Assembly (NCBI GenBank): GCA_002332615.1
Contig: DDAL01000028.1
Coordinates: forward strand, 52,206 to 96,508
DNA from: Sphingobacteriaceae bacterium UBA2059
Lineage (GTDB): Bacteria > Bacteroidota > Bacteroidia > Sphingobacteriales > Sphingobacteriaceae
DNA length: 44,303 nucleotides
Direction: 5' to 3'
Made by a program: the position numbers and the translations under genes. The notes beneath the pieces were generated by a model that saw only the letters and a list, made by a program, of their open reading frames with translations, searched no databases and was not told the origin of the DNA. Positions within the stretch are counted from its first letter, which is position 1. Every line of letters begins with the position of its first letter. Below, piece by piece: positions 17,039 to 26,332 of this stretch.

Positions 17039-18301
17039 ATGTTTAAAAACTCTAACTTAAAATGGGCGCATGCTCTTAAAGCATTTCTGGCAGTTGTTGT
17101 ATTGCTGAGTGCTTGTAAAAAAAACGACAACGAACCGGATCTGTCGCTTTCTTTCGAAAAAGCCGCATATTCTATATCCCCTGATGGAAATGTTATTATC
17201 AAACTTAAAGCAAGTGGAAATGTAGGTTCGGATATAACAGTTCCGGTTTCCTTTTCAGGTACGGCAGTAAAAGGTACTGACTACACAGTTCCCTTGAGTG
17301 CTTTTGTCATTAAAAAAGGAACGAATTATGCGGAAATGACCATCGCGACACTTCCGGCATTTTCCCGTGAAAAGACTATCAAAGTAGATATGGGTAATTT
17401 GCCTGCAGGGGTCCAAAAGGGTGAAATGGCTTCTACAATAGTGGAAGCAAAGGGTAGTGTGGTTTATTCCTTCGAGAAGAGAAATAATACAATGACCGAG
17501 ACGGCTGATGTAAAAGTGCAGCTTGGCACTGCTAACGGCCCGTACGTTGTAGAAAAGGAAATACAAATACCTATTATAGTTGATGCCTCTTCAACGGCTG
17601 TTGAAGGTGTTCACTTCGAATTTGAAGGTGCAAAACAAGTTGTTATTTCTGCTGGAAAGTCTGCAGGTATGGTGAAACTTAAGCTCAAAAAGCATGAAGC
17701 AGGAAAGGATAAAATAATCCTTAGCGCAGGTGCTGTTTCAGCAGGCCTGGCTGTGGGAGCGAATGGAAAAACAACTATTTCTATTTTTGGCAGTTCTTAT
17801 AATCAATTGAAAGGGAGCTGGAGCTATAGCAAATTTGCGAATTTGAAATGGCTGTCTGACAATACTGGTTACATGGATAACCCTGCTTTGCTGCCAGTAA
17901 AAAATACCGCAGCTGATATCCTTACTTTCGATGAGGAGGGCTTGAAAGTTCAAATGGCTGGAGACCTTAGAAATTACTTCCGCAATGCTACTATGACAAA
18001 TCTTGGTGAGGAAAATGAACGTTTGCAGGAATTGCCCGGCTTGCCTCCGCCAATGGTGAAATTACAGATCATTAGTCTTTCGGCTGCTAATGTGGCTTTC
18101 TCTGCCAAGACAGAAAATGTCAGAGAAACAAAGATTGGTTTCCGGTATTTTAAAGAGGGGTCAAAGGAGATGTTGGAAGTAACTATAAGGGATTACGAGC
18201 CAACAGACTTTTTACAAAATACCTGGGCATTCTATAAGACCGATCCTGATAAGATGAAGACGATGCCCATTCGTTTACACTTTGAAAAAGTTGCTAAATA
18301 G
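17039..18301 (+). CDS. Surface lipoprotein with two Calx-beta-like domains
   Basis: 420 residues. A lipoprotein signal ends at Cys26 (VVVLLSAC-KKNDNEPD); the acidic residues after the cysteine suggest surface export. There are two internal Calx-beta-like beta-sandwich repeats at about 30-130 and 145-245, each with the recurring pattern SGTAVKGTDYTVP / SSTAVEGVHFEFEG. The C-terminal part, about 255-420 (GSWSYSKFANLKWLSDNTG and VTIRDYEPTDFLQNTWAFYKTD), does not match a family I can name. As the last gene of the S8-S9-SusC-SusD operon, it is placed like the accessory surface lipoproteins (SusE/F-type) of other Sus systems, so a substrate-binding role is plausible but unproven. A terminator follows at 18330-18369. 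Confidence 0.82.
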   Translation: MFKNSNLKWAHALKAFLAVVVLLSACKKNDNEPDLSLSFEKAAYSISPDGNVIIKLKASGNVGSDITVPVSFSGTAVKGTDYTVPLSAFVIKKGTNYAEMTIATLPAFSREKTIKVDMGNLPAGVQKGEMASTIVEAKGSVVYSFEKRNNTMTETADVKVQLGTANGPYVVEKEIQIPIIVDASSTAVEGVHFEFEGAKQVVISAGKSAGMVKLKLKKHEAGKDKIILSAGAVSAGLAVGANGKTTISIFGSSYNQLKGSWSYSKFANLKWLSDNTGYMDNPALLPVKNTAADILTFDEEGLKVQMAGDLRNYFRNATMTNLGEENERLQELPGLPPPMVKLQIISLSAANVAFSAKTENVRETKIGFRYFKEGSKEMLEVTIRDYEPTDFLQNTWAFYKTDPDKMKTMPIRLHFEKVAK

Positions 18302-18329
18302 AAGCTTTTAGGACTGACTAGAAAACAAT

Positions 18330-18369
18330 AAAAAAGGCTCAGCTATTTATAGATAGCTGAGCCTTTTTT
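18330..18369. terminator. Bidirectional intrinsic terminator
   Basis: Perfect hairpin with arms AAAAAAGGCTCAGCTAT (18330-18346) and ATAGCTGAGCCTTTTTT (18353-18369), six-base loop, and T-runs on both strands. It sits between the convergent Calx-beta lipoprotein gene (stop 18301) and the amidohydrolase-like gene (stop 18411), serving both. Confidence 0.9.
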
Positions 18370-18410
18370 ATTTAAGATGTGCTTAAAAAGCAGTGTCTGC
18401 TAAGTTTAAG

Positions 18411-21400
18411 TTAATAATCTCTGTCGGGCAAGCTTTCCGCTTCTATATTCCTGATGGATCCGAATGCATCTCCACGGCTTGTCTGCCACCAGAAGTTTCC
18501 TCTCATTTGTTCGTCATTGCCTTCTTCGTTCATGGTTTGCACGTCGAAAAGCCGGCCATTTGTTATAACGTATTTTATTTTTTCTGAGTTCCGGATATCA
18601 TCCAGCGGATTGGCCGTTGTGACCACTATATCGGCGATCTTACCTGGCTCCAGCGAGCCGATTTCCTTAGACAAACCCAATTGCTGTGCTCCGTTGATGG
18701 TTGCACACTGCAGGATTTGCTGGGGGTTCATGCCTCCCTGGTATAGCATCCACATTTCCCAGTGAGTCCCGAGCCCCTGTAGTCTACCATTTGAACCAAT
18801 GGTCAAGCGGGTGCCTGCTGCTGAAAGCTGCCTGGCGGCACGAGCAGCTTCTATATGTCCGTAATCGCCAAACTCGGCTGTGATACGACGACGCGAGCGA
18901 AGGTCAATAAGCGGGCGGGGTATGTAATTAAGCAGGCGTTCTTTTTCCCACACATTCGTACGGTCGTACCAAAAGTTTTCGCCGGGTAAAGAACCGTAGC
19001 TTGCTATAAGACCAGGTGTATAGAATGTTTTAGCATTGCTCCATAGAGCTTTGATGTCGTTGTACAGCGGTACCACAGGAATGTTCCTGCTGAGGGTGCC
19101 GTATCCATCGCTAACAGCAGTAATGCTGTTAGCGATGGATGATCCGCTTGACATGATTGTATTGATCTGGAACTCTCTGGCAGCTTGACTGTAGAGTTGC
19201 TGATCTCTACGGGACAGGATATTTGTGAACATGACATAGGAATAACCTTGTTCTTTTAATAAGCCTAGCCTGCTGCGAGCAGCGTTTATTTCGGCAGGGG
19301 CTATGGCCGGAAACTGAGTCAAAGGCGTAGAAACTATACCTGCGGGAAGGATTCGGGGTCCGGTAAGCGTTCCGGTTCTGATCATTTCTGCTTCGGCAAG
19401 AATGCGGGCGTGGCTGTTGGAAGTTATTTGCAGGGTAGTTACACCATATGCCAGGTTTGCATAGAGGCTCCACTCTTTTTGCGGAATGATGCCTGTACGG
19501 GGAATAGGAAGGCTTGTGCTCACATCTATCAACCCGGGCATTATTGTAAGTCCTTCGGCATCAATTACTTTAGCGTCTTCGGGTATGGTAAGGGATGAGG
19601 ACGGCCCTACAGCCGTTATGCGGTTGTTTTCGATAGTCAGAGCGCCATTTTCAATCACCTCGTTTCCTTTCATAGTAATAAGACGTGCATTTTTAAAGGC
19701 AATTTTTCCTTGTGGACTGTAAGCTTGCAAGGGCAGTTTGATAGCAAGTTTGCTGCTGTCTGATCCGGTAGTTGGTTCTTTTTCCCCTGGCAGGTACAGC
19801 GGGCTTATTACTGCTTTACTAAAATAGTTATTACCGCTTACCCAGTGAAGTTTGTTGCTTTCGGTATTCCAGTGCAGATAGCTGCCGGCGCTGCTGCTAA
19901 TTTTATTCAGCGGAAGTAGCTTGTTTTCGGCGCTTAACTGAACTGCGTCTGCTGTGTTTACAAAAGGGGTTACATATAGTGCTGATCCCTCAGTAAAGGC
20001 GAGCCAACTTCCATCAGGGCTAAGCGTAAATTGTGCATCTCTGCCGGCAATATAATGGACGCGGGGTGATGTGCCGTTGATATCCATGCTCCGGAACTCG
20101 AGGTGGCTGCTGTCTGTCACCTGGTAGTAAAGTTTGGTATCGTTGTAGTTAAATACAGGCAGGAAGCCTTTATTGGACACCTGGGTAACTTTGCCACCTG
20201 TGGCGGCTACTATATAAACGCCTGGATTTTTAGTGAACAGATAGCCGGTACTCAAATCGCCTTCGCTCTTATGAAATACAACACGATCGCCCCGGGAGGA
20301 AAAACGTGGTGCATGGTAAATTCCTTTCTCCGCGGTTAAGGCCTCGGTCTTTCCGGTAGCCAGCTCAAATTTGTTTATACTCGCTTTACGTTCGTCATTC
20401 CAGGAAACATAGGCCAGGTATTTGCCGTCAGGACTGAAGCTGGGGTCGTATTCAAAGTCGGTACCGGTGCTGATTCTTTTTGGTTCGCCTTCTGAAAGTG
20501 TTTTAATGTAAATATGGCCCGCAGCGCTGAAGGCCACGGTTTTTCCGTCAGGCGAAGTTGAGAGCTGACGAATAGCCTGTGACGGAAACTTAAGCGCAGA
20601 TAGTGTATTTTCATAAATTAGGTTGTCCGCAAGTGATTGGGAGGCATTGACTTCAAAGTCAATATCCTTAACTTGTTGGGAGCTTAGTTCGACCTGCTTT
20701 ATTTTTCCTTTTGCAAAAACTATAATGCTCTTATTATCGGGAGTCCAGGCGAAATTGGGGTACATGCCTGTGGCGAGTGCATGGCTTTCCTGCTGGTCGC
20801 GTGATAGATCATCATATAAAGGCCACTCTTCACCGGTTCTGAGATCCTGAATAAAAAGCACGCTTTTAAGTCGTATTCTTTTTACATAGGCAAGCAGTTT
20901 TCCATCCGGCGAAGGCTGGGCCCGTACGGCTCCACCCAATCCGCCTGCCACTGCTTCGACTTCTCCGCTTTCACGATTGATCTTTTTTATAGTGAAGAGT
21001 TCAGCATTCGGGTTAAGATTAAAAGTTGATTGATGCTGCGTGTTTGTTTCGGTAAAGTAGATAAACTTGCCATCAGAGGAGGGTTGCGGTTCAAGTGAAT
21101 GGCGAAAATTTGCTGAGCTCTTTGTGAGCTGAACGCCCTCGCCGCCGGATATATGATACATACAAACCTCCGATGATTTTGAAGTTGAAGCTTCTTTTGT
21201 TTCTTTTTGCACAACCAGAAACTGATTATCAGGTGTCCACCCGGCATTGTTTAGCGAATTGTATTCTTCTTTTGTAATGGCCTTTTTGTTGCTGCCATCA
21301 CTACTCATTATCCATATATTGTTTGTACCGCTTTTGTCGCTTGTATAGGATATAAATTTGCCATTTGGGCTATATCTTGGCTGTGTTTCGTAAGCGGGGC

Positions 21401-21650
21401 CGTCTGACAGGAGCTTTGCTTTGCCGCCATTTACAGATATCTTATAGATATCCCCGAGAAGGTCGAAGACTATTTCCTTGCCATTGGGACTTACGTCGAG
21501 GTTTATCCAAGTACCTTCGTTTACTGAAAAGCTCGCTTTTTTGACATTGCCGGACAGTTTTTCTATATTCCACTTATTGTTATCATTTTTGCTTTGAGCC
21601 TGTGCGTAGTGATACAGAATAAAGGGGAGTATAAACAGAAGCTTCTTCAT
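18411..21650 (-). CDS. TolB-like beta-propeller / amidohydrolase-fold protein, probably catalytically inactive
   Basis: 1079 residues from ATG at 21650, which starts directly at a signal peptide (KKLLFILPFILYHYAQAQ). An in-frame ATG at 21677 would add nine residues and spoil that signal. The first part, about 30-620, is a WD40/TolB-type propeller with many SPDGK repeats (SPNGKFISYTSDKSG, SPDGKYLAYVSW). The second part, about 640-1060, has the amidohydrolase frame: AEGLTIMPGLIDV, ATINGAQQLGL and GSLEPGKIADIVVTTANPLDDI. The metal ligands seem lost. The HxH after PGLIDV is Ser-Thr-Ser (Ser711, Ser713), the usual GxHG near the C-terminus is GSNG (Asn954), and the middle His and Lys positions are also replaced. 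A family protein is therefore certain, but enzymatic activity is doubtful. Convergent with the peptidase-SusCD operon, separated by a shared terminator. Confidence 0.85.
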   Translation of the reverse strand: MKKLLFILPFILYHYAQAQSKNDNNKWNIEKLSGNVKKASFSVNEGTWINLDVSPNGKEIVFDLLGDIYKISVNGGKAKLLSDGPAYETQPRYSPNGKFISYTSDKSGTNNIWIMSSDGSNKKAITKEEYNSLNNAGWTPDNQFLVVQKETKEASTSKSSEVCMYHISGGEGVQLTKSSANFRHSLEPQPSSDGKFIYFTETNTQHQSTFNLNPNAELFTIKKINRESGEVEAVAGGLGGAVRAQPSPDGKLLAYVKRIRLKSVLFIQDLRTGEEWPLYDDLSRDQQESHALATGMYPNFAWTPDNKSIIVFAKGKIKQVELSSQQVKDIDFEVNASQSLADNLIYENTLSALKFPSQAIRQLSTSPDGKTVAFSAAGHIYIKTLSEGEPKRISTGTDFEYDPSFSPDGKYLAYVSWNDERKASINKFELATGKTEALTAEKGIYHAPRFSSRGDRVVFHKSEGDLSTGYLFTKNPGVYIVAATGGKVTQVSNKGFLPVFNYNDTKLYYQVTDSSHLEFRSMDINGTSPRVHYIAGRDAQFTLSPDGSWLAFTEGSALYVTPFVNTADAVQLSAENKLLPLNKISSSAGSYLHWNTESNKLHWVSGNNYFSKAVISPLYLPGEKEPTTGSDSSKLAIKLPLQAYSPQGKIAFKNARLITMKGNEVIENGALTIENNRITAVGPSSSLTIPEDAKVIDAEGLTIMPGLIDVSTSLPIPRTGIIPQKEWSLYANLAYGVTTLQITSNSHARILAEAEMIRTGTLTGPRILPAGIVSTPLTQFPAIAPAEINAARSRLGLLKEQGYSYVMFTNILSRRDQQLYSQAAREFQINTIMSSGSSIANSITAVSDGYGTLSRNIPVVPLYNDIKALWSNAKTFYTPGLIASYGSLPGENFWYDRTNVWEKERLLNYIPRPLIDLRSRRRITAEFGDYGHIEAARAARQLSAAGTRLTIGSNGRLQGLGTHWEMWMLYQGGMNPQQILQCATINGAQQLGLSKEIGSLEPGKIADIVVTTANPLDDIRNSEKIKYVITNGRLFDVQTMNEEGNDEQMRGNFWWQTSRGDAFGSIRNIEAESLPDRDY

Positions 21651-21765
21651 AGTCAAGTATAAATAAGAAAAATACAAATATATTGCTATGCTGCAAAGCT
21701 TTATATGTTAAATCTAATTATCTGACCCTTGCACAGGTCTGCAAAGTTTTTGGGAGATCCGTTTA

Positions 21766-23673
21766 ATGACACTCTATGAGGTACTAAAAAGGTATTGGGG
21801 CTATGACTCTTTCCGTCCGTCGCAGGAGGAGGTTATACGCTCCGTGCTAGATAAAAAAGACACGCTTGCCCTGCTGCCTACAGGCGGAGGAAAGTCTATA
21901 TGCTTCCAGGTGCCTGCACTTGTACTACCGGGCGTTTGTATCGTTATATCGCCTTTGATAGCCTTGATGCGCGACCAGGTAGAGAGTTTAAAAAAAAGAG
22001 GTATAGAGGCCGTAGCTATTGTTGCCGGTATGAAGAAGAGCGAAATTGATATTTTGCTTAATAACTGCATCTATGGAAAGGTTAAGTTTCTTTATTTATC
22101 TCCGGAAAGGGCCATGTCTGACCTGGTGCGTGAGCGGATACGGGCGATGAATGTAAACCTTTTTGCTGTAGACGAGGCTCATTGTATCTCTCATTGGGGC
22201 TACGATTTCAGGCCTCCCTATCTGCATTTAAAAGATCTTAGGGCTATTCACAAAGAGGTGCCCATATTGGCACTGACGGCTACTGCGACGGAAAGAGTTG
22301 TTCTGGACATACAGGAGAAGCTGTGTTTTACACAGAGCAATGTGGTTCGAACCAGCTTTGAACGTAAAAATCTGAGCTATGTGGTAGCTCAGGAAGATAA
22401 TAAACTGAAGAAACTTAGGTCTGTTGCGGATAATGTTGCCGGTGCCGGGATTGTCTATGTGCGCAACAGAAGAGAAACACAGGCGGTCTCGCGCTTTTTA
22501 AATAGTGTGGGTATTGAAAGTGGCTTTTATCATGCTGGCTTGCCTGCTGCTCAGCGAAGTGTAATACAGCAATCTTGGATGGACGGCTTGACGCGGGTGA
22601 TCGTTGCAACCAATGCCTTTGGAATGGGTATTGATAAACCTGATGTGCGTTTTGTAATTCATTTGGATATGCCGGAAAGTCTTGAAGCGTATTTTCAGGA
22701 AGCTGGAAGGGCAGGGAGGGACGGTCTGAAATCTTTTGCGGTATGCATTTACAATGAAGCTGACAAAGCTCTGTTACTGAAAAAATTCGAACAGAGTTTT
22801 CCGTCTGTAGAGTATATACGAAAGATATACCAGTGTCTGGGTAATTATTATCAGCTTGCATTTGGTGCCGGGACGGGTATGTCTTTTGATTTCGATATAG
22901 CAGATTTTTGCAGCAGGTTTAATCTTGATTCGGTACCGACTATAAATGCCCTGAAATTTTTGGAGCATGATGAGTATATAAGCCTTACAGAAACGGCCCT
23001 GCTTCAGTCTAGGGTTAAAATAAGAGTAAACGCTGAAGAGTTATACCGTTTTCAGATACAGCATGCGTCCTATGACATTTTTATAAAGCTTCTCCTGAGA
23101 TCTTATGGTGGTTTGTTTGAACTGTATACTCCCGTTAGAGAGAGTGATCTTGCCCGCAGGTTGGAATGCCCGGTTGATCAGGTTGTAAGACAACTTGAGA
23201 AGTTGAATGAGCTTGGACTAATACATTATATCAGACAGAGCGACAGTGCTCAGTTACTATTCCTGCAGGCGCGTGCCGATGCTCAACAAATGCGTATTGA
23301 CGGGAAATACATTGCAGAGCGTAAGGAAATAGTAAAAAACCAGATGAGGGCTATTTTTAACTATGTGAGCGTAACTAAGTGCAGGAGCCAGCTTTTACTG
23401 GAATATTTTAATGATACTGCTAGCCGGGAATGCGGAATTTGCGACGTATGCCTGGAGCGTAAAAAGCAGCACCATACCGTAAGTCTGCAGGAAAAGATAA
23501 GTCTTGATATTATAAGACTTCTGAGTGCCGACAGGCTTGGGCTGGATGAATTAATAAGGGCTGTGAAGCACGGTAGTGACAAGGAGCGTGTAGATACACT
23601 GAGAATACTGTTGGATGCAGGTAAGGTTAAAACGGATGGCATAAATTATTACCTGGGTAGTACACGCTCCTGA
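21766..23673 (+). CDS. recQ: ATP-dependent DNA helicase RecQ
   Basis: 635 residues, close to the 609 of E. coli RecQ. It is a 3'-5' helicase in recombination and replication-fork repair. Motif 0 is at the start (YEVLKRYWGYDSFRPSQEEVI). Walker A is PTGGGKS with Lys43, motif II is VDEAHCISHWG, and motif VI is QEAGRAGRDG with its arginine finger. The zinc cluster is Cys539, Cys556, Cys559 and Cys562. A winged-helix (RQC) part is present, but the C-terminal HRDC domain is not obvious. It is divergent from the propeller/amidohydrolase gene and convergent with trpA, whose stop is 5 bases away; no terminator is visible between them. Bacteroidota often carry several recQ paralogues. Confidence 0.95.
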   Translation: MTLYEVLKRYWGYDSFRPSQEEVIRSVLDKKDTLALLPTGGGKSICFQVPALVLPGVCIVISPLIALMRDQVESLKKRGIEAVAIVAGMKKSEIDILLNNCIYGKVKFLYLSPERAMSDLVRERIRAMNVNLFAVDEAHCISHWGYDFRPPYLHLKDLRAIHKEVPILALTATATERVVLDIQEKLCFTQSNVVRTSFERKNLSYVVAQEDNKLKKLRSVADNVAGAGIVYVRNRRETQAVSRFLNSVGIESGFYHAGLPAAQRSVIQQSWMDGLTRVIVATNAFGMGIDKPDVRFVIHLDMPESLEAYFQEAGRAGRDGLKSFAVCIYNEADKALLLKKFEQSFPSVEYIRKIYQCLGNYYQLAFGAGTGMSFDFDIADFCSRFNLDSVPTINALKFLEHDEYISLTETALLQSRVKIRVNAEELYRFQIQHASYDIFIKLLLRSYGGLFELYTPVRESDLARRLECPVDQVVRQLEKLNELGLIHYIRQSDSAQLLFLQARADAQQMRIDGKYIAERKEIVKNQMRAIFNYVSVTKCRSQLLLEYFNDTASRECGICDVCLERKKQHHTVSLQEKISLDIIRLLSADRLGLDELIRAVKHGSDKERVDTLRILLDAGKVKTDGINYYLGSTRS

Positions 23674-23678
23674 TGCAC

Positions 23679-24449
23679 TCAGCCTCGGATACTTTGTATA
23701 AAAGAAGGTATTTTTTCCATATAATTCTGTTCTCCCAAAATACGTACGAAGGCTGTGCCGATGATTGCCCCGTCTGCATGGTTTTTTACCTGCATAAACG
23801 TTTTGTTGTCGCGAATGCCAAAGCCGATCATGGTGGGGGTTTTTAGTTGCATACTCTTAATTCTTGAGAAGTAAGTTTCAGCTGCTTTTTCAAAATCAGG
23901 CGTTGTGCCGGTTGTTGAAGAAGCGGAAAGCAGATAGATAAAGCCAGTGCTTAGACTGTCTATTTTTCTTATCCGTTCCTCTGTTGTTTGCGGAGTAACA
24001 AGAAAAATATTACTGATGCCTGTTTTTTCGAAGGTATCTTTATAAAATGTCTCGTATTCGTATAAAGGGAGGTCGGGTATGATAACTCCGTCTACCCCGG
24101 TTTCTGCACATTTCTTGCAAAAGTTTTCTATTCCATATTGGAGGACAGGATTGATATAGCCCATAAGCAGCACAGGTATAGATACTCTGGCGCGAAGGTC
24201 CTGAAGCTGATCGAAGAGGACTTTAATGCTCATGCCATTTTTTAAAGACACTTCTGAGCTATGTTGTATAACGGGGCCGTCTGCCAGAGGATCAGAGTAG
24301 GGCATGCCAATTTCTATAATATCGACGCCAGCCTTTTCGAGGGCTTCGGCTATGAGCACAGTGCTATCAGCCTGCGGATAACCGGCTGTAAAATAAATGG
24401 AAAGCAATGTGTCTTTTCTTGATCGGAAAACAGGAGTAATTCTGTTCAT
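23679..24449 (-). CDS. trpA: Tryptophan synthase alpha chain
   Basis: 256 residues, TIM barrel. It cleaves indole-3-glycerol phosphate to indole and glyceraldehyde 3-phosphate; the indole is channelled to the beta subunit. Catalytic Glu46 (DIIEIGMPYSDPLADGP) and Asp57 are in place, and the phosphate-binding segment reads GFGIRDNKTF. It is the last gene of trpDFBA, 35 bases after trpB. No terminator follows; the recQ stop is 5 bases away on the other strand. Confidence 0.97.
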   Translation of the reverse strand: MNRITPVFRSRKDTLLSIYFTAGYPQADSTVLIAEALEKAGVDIIEIGMPYSDPLADGPVIQHSSEVSLKNGMSIKVLFDQLQDLRARVSIPVLLMGYINPVLQYGIENFCKKCAETGVDGVIIPDLPLYEYETFYKDTFEKTGISNIFLVTPQTTEERIRKIDSLSTGFIYLLSASSTTGTTPDFEKAAETYFSRIKSMQLKTPTMIGFGIRDNKTFMQVKNHADGAIIGTAFVRILGEQNYMEKIPSFIQSIRG

Positions 24450-24484
24450 GCTGTTTTTTTTATGCCGGGTTAACCGGCTGAATA

Positions 24485-25666
24485 TTATAGATTAAAATAA
24501 TTGATATACGTGTTCAAATCCTTGTCTCCGCGGCCAGAAAGGCATACAACTACACTTTCACTGCCCTTAAAAGTCATCTTATTGAGATATGCAAGAGCAT
24601 GTGAACTTTCAATAGCCGGAATAATGCCTTCGAGGGCTGAAAGCTCCAGACCTGCTTTCATTGCTTCATCATCTGTAATGCTTACGTATTCGACGCGTTT
24701 TGTTTTATATAAATGCGCATGTTGCGGCCCTATGCCGGGGTAGTCCAGTCCGGCCGAAATTGAATAAGGTTCTACTACTTGCCCGTCTTCCGTTTGAATA
24801 ACAATAGAACGACTTCCATGCAAAACGCCCTCTGCTCCTAAAGCTGTCGTAGCGGCAGATTCGCCTGAGTCAACGCCCAGTCCGGCAGCTTCAATGCCTA
24901 TTAACTTTACGTCAGGTTGATTTAAAAAGTGGTAGAACATGCCCATCGCATTGCTGCCACCGCCTACACAGGCCAGAACATAGTCTGGATTGGAACGACC
25001 TGTTTTTTCGTGCAGCTGCCATTTTGTTTCTTCGGAAATGATTGACTGGAAATGAGCAACCATATCGGGATAAGGGTGAGGACCTACTACAGATCCTATA
25101 ATGTAGTGAGTATCGACCGGGTTGTTTATCCAGTCGCGCAAAGCCTCATTGCAGGCGTCTTTCAATGTTTTGCTGCCCGATGTAGCCGGAACTACCGTGG
25201 CTCCAAGCATCTTCATTCTTGCCACATTGGGCGCCTGTCGTTCGATGTCCACTTCGCCCATATATATAACGCATTCCATCCCCTTTAAAGCACATACAGT
25301 TGCAGTGGCTACTCCGTGCTGACCTGCGCCTGTTTCGGCGATGATGCGTTTCTTTCCGAGACGTTCGGCCAGCAATATCTGCCCTATTGCATTGTTGATT
25401 TTATGAGCCCCTGTATGATTCAGGTCTTCTCTCTTGAGGAATATCTTAGTTCCATGCTTTTGAGATAGTCTTTGCGCCAGATACAGAGGTGAAGGACGGC
25501 CCACATAATCTTTCAGCAGATGAAGAAACTCTTCTCTGAACAACTTGTCTTCTAAAAGTTCGTAGTACTTCTTTTTTAGTTCTTCAATATTGGGTAGCAG
25601 CATTTCGGGAACATAAGCGCCACCAAAGTCGCCGTAGTAGCCCTTGTTGTCAACGTGATAGTTCAT
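24485..25666 (-). CDS. trpB: Tryptophan synthase beta chain
   Basis: 393 residues from ATG at 25666 (MNYHVDNKGYYGDFGGAYVPE). An ATG six codons upstream at 25684 is possible but less like the family. It condenses indole with L-serine using PLP. The PLP lysine is Lys89 in HTGAHKINNAIGQ, the catalytic glutamate is in AETGAGQHGV, the phosphate-binding loop is GGGSNAMG, and the C-terminal CLSGRGDKD is typical. The start lies 16 bases inside the trpF reading frame (trpF ends at 25650), so the two are translationally coupled. It forms an alpha2-beta2 complex with TrpA. Confidence 0.97.
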   Translation of the reverse strand: MNYHVDNKGYYGDFGGAYVPEMLLPNIEELKKKYYELLEDKLFREEFLHLLKDYVGRPSPLYLAQRLSQKHGTKIFLKREDLNHTGAHKINNAIGQILLAERLGKKRIIAETGAGQHGVATATVCALKGMECVIYMGEVDIERQAPNVARMKMLGATVVPATSGSKTLKDACNEALRDWINNPVDTHYIIGSVVGPHPYPDMVAHFQSIISEETKWQLHEKTGRSNPDYVLACVGGGSNAMGMFYHFLNQPDVKLIGIEAAGLGVDSGESAATTALGAEGVLHGSRSIVIQTEDGQVVEPYSISAGLDYPGIGPQHAHLYKTKRVEYVSITDDEAMKAGLELSALEGIIPAIESSHALAYLNKMTFKGSESVVVCLSGRGDKDLNTYINYFNL

Positions 25667-26330
25667 TATTATCGTTTTTTGCATTTAAGTTTATTGTATT
25701 TATCAGCCTGCGCACTTTAGAAATGTTCTTTACCCCCGGAGTGGTTTCAAAGCGACTGTTGATATCGATCGCATATAGCCTATTGTCATCTATTAATGTA
25801 ATGGCGTTTAAAGCGGAACGCTCATCTAGTCCGCCGCTAAGAAAATAGGGAATAAAACCCTGGTAGCTTTTTAGTAAGGTATGGTCAAAGCTCAGGCCAG
25901 AGCCCCCGTAACTTCGTGTTTTGGTGTCGAACAGAAAACAGCTGACATAGTGGGCATAGGCTTGCGTTGATGAGAAGCTAAAATGAGTATCGACTCCAAA
26001 AGCTTTGATCACTGTTAGTCCTTTTTGTAAAAAGCGATCGCAAACCTGAGGGCTTTCATTCCCGTGAAGCTGAATCGCATCCAGCTTGAAATCTCTTACA
26101 GCTTTCTCTATTTCCTCTATGCTTTGATTTACAAAAACCCCCGTTTTAAGGATAGAAGGTGAAAGCATCTCGAGCGTTTGAGGCTCGAGGCCTTTGATAT
26201 ACCGCTGCGAGGAACGATAGAAGATAAAGCCCATAAAATGAGGCTCCAGTCTGCCTATTTCAAGGATGTTTTCGTGGAGAGCGAGTCCGCATACTTTTAC
26301 CTTAACGGTTTTTTTGATTAAATTGTTCAT
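25650..26330 (-). CDS. trpF: Phosphoribosylanthranilate isomerase
   Basis: 226 residues, TIM barrel. It isomerises N-(5'-phosphoribosyl)anthranilate to CdRP. Catalytic Cys14 (KVKVCGLAL, general base) and Asp135 (FLFDTKTRSYGGSG, general acid) are present. The C-terminal phosphate site reads DINSRFETTPGVKN. The gene starts 2 bases after the trpD stop. In the usual Bacteroidota order trpC would lie between them, and it is not here. The C-terminus overlaps the trpB start. Confidence 0.95.
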   Translation of the reverse strand: MNNLIKKTVKVKVCGLALHENILEIGRLEPHFMGFIFYRSSQRYIKGLEPQTLEMLSPSILKTGVFVNQSIEEIEKAVRDFKLDAIQLHGNESPQVCDRFLQKGLTVIKAFGVDTHFSFSSTQAYAHYVSCFLFDTKTRSYGGSGLSFDHTLLKSYQGFIPYFLSGGLDERSALNAITLIDDNRLYAIDINSRFETTPGVKNISKVRRLINTINLNAKNDNNELSR

Positions 26331-26332
26331 TT

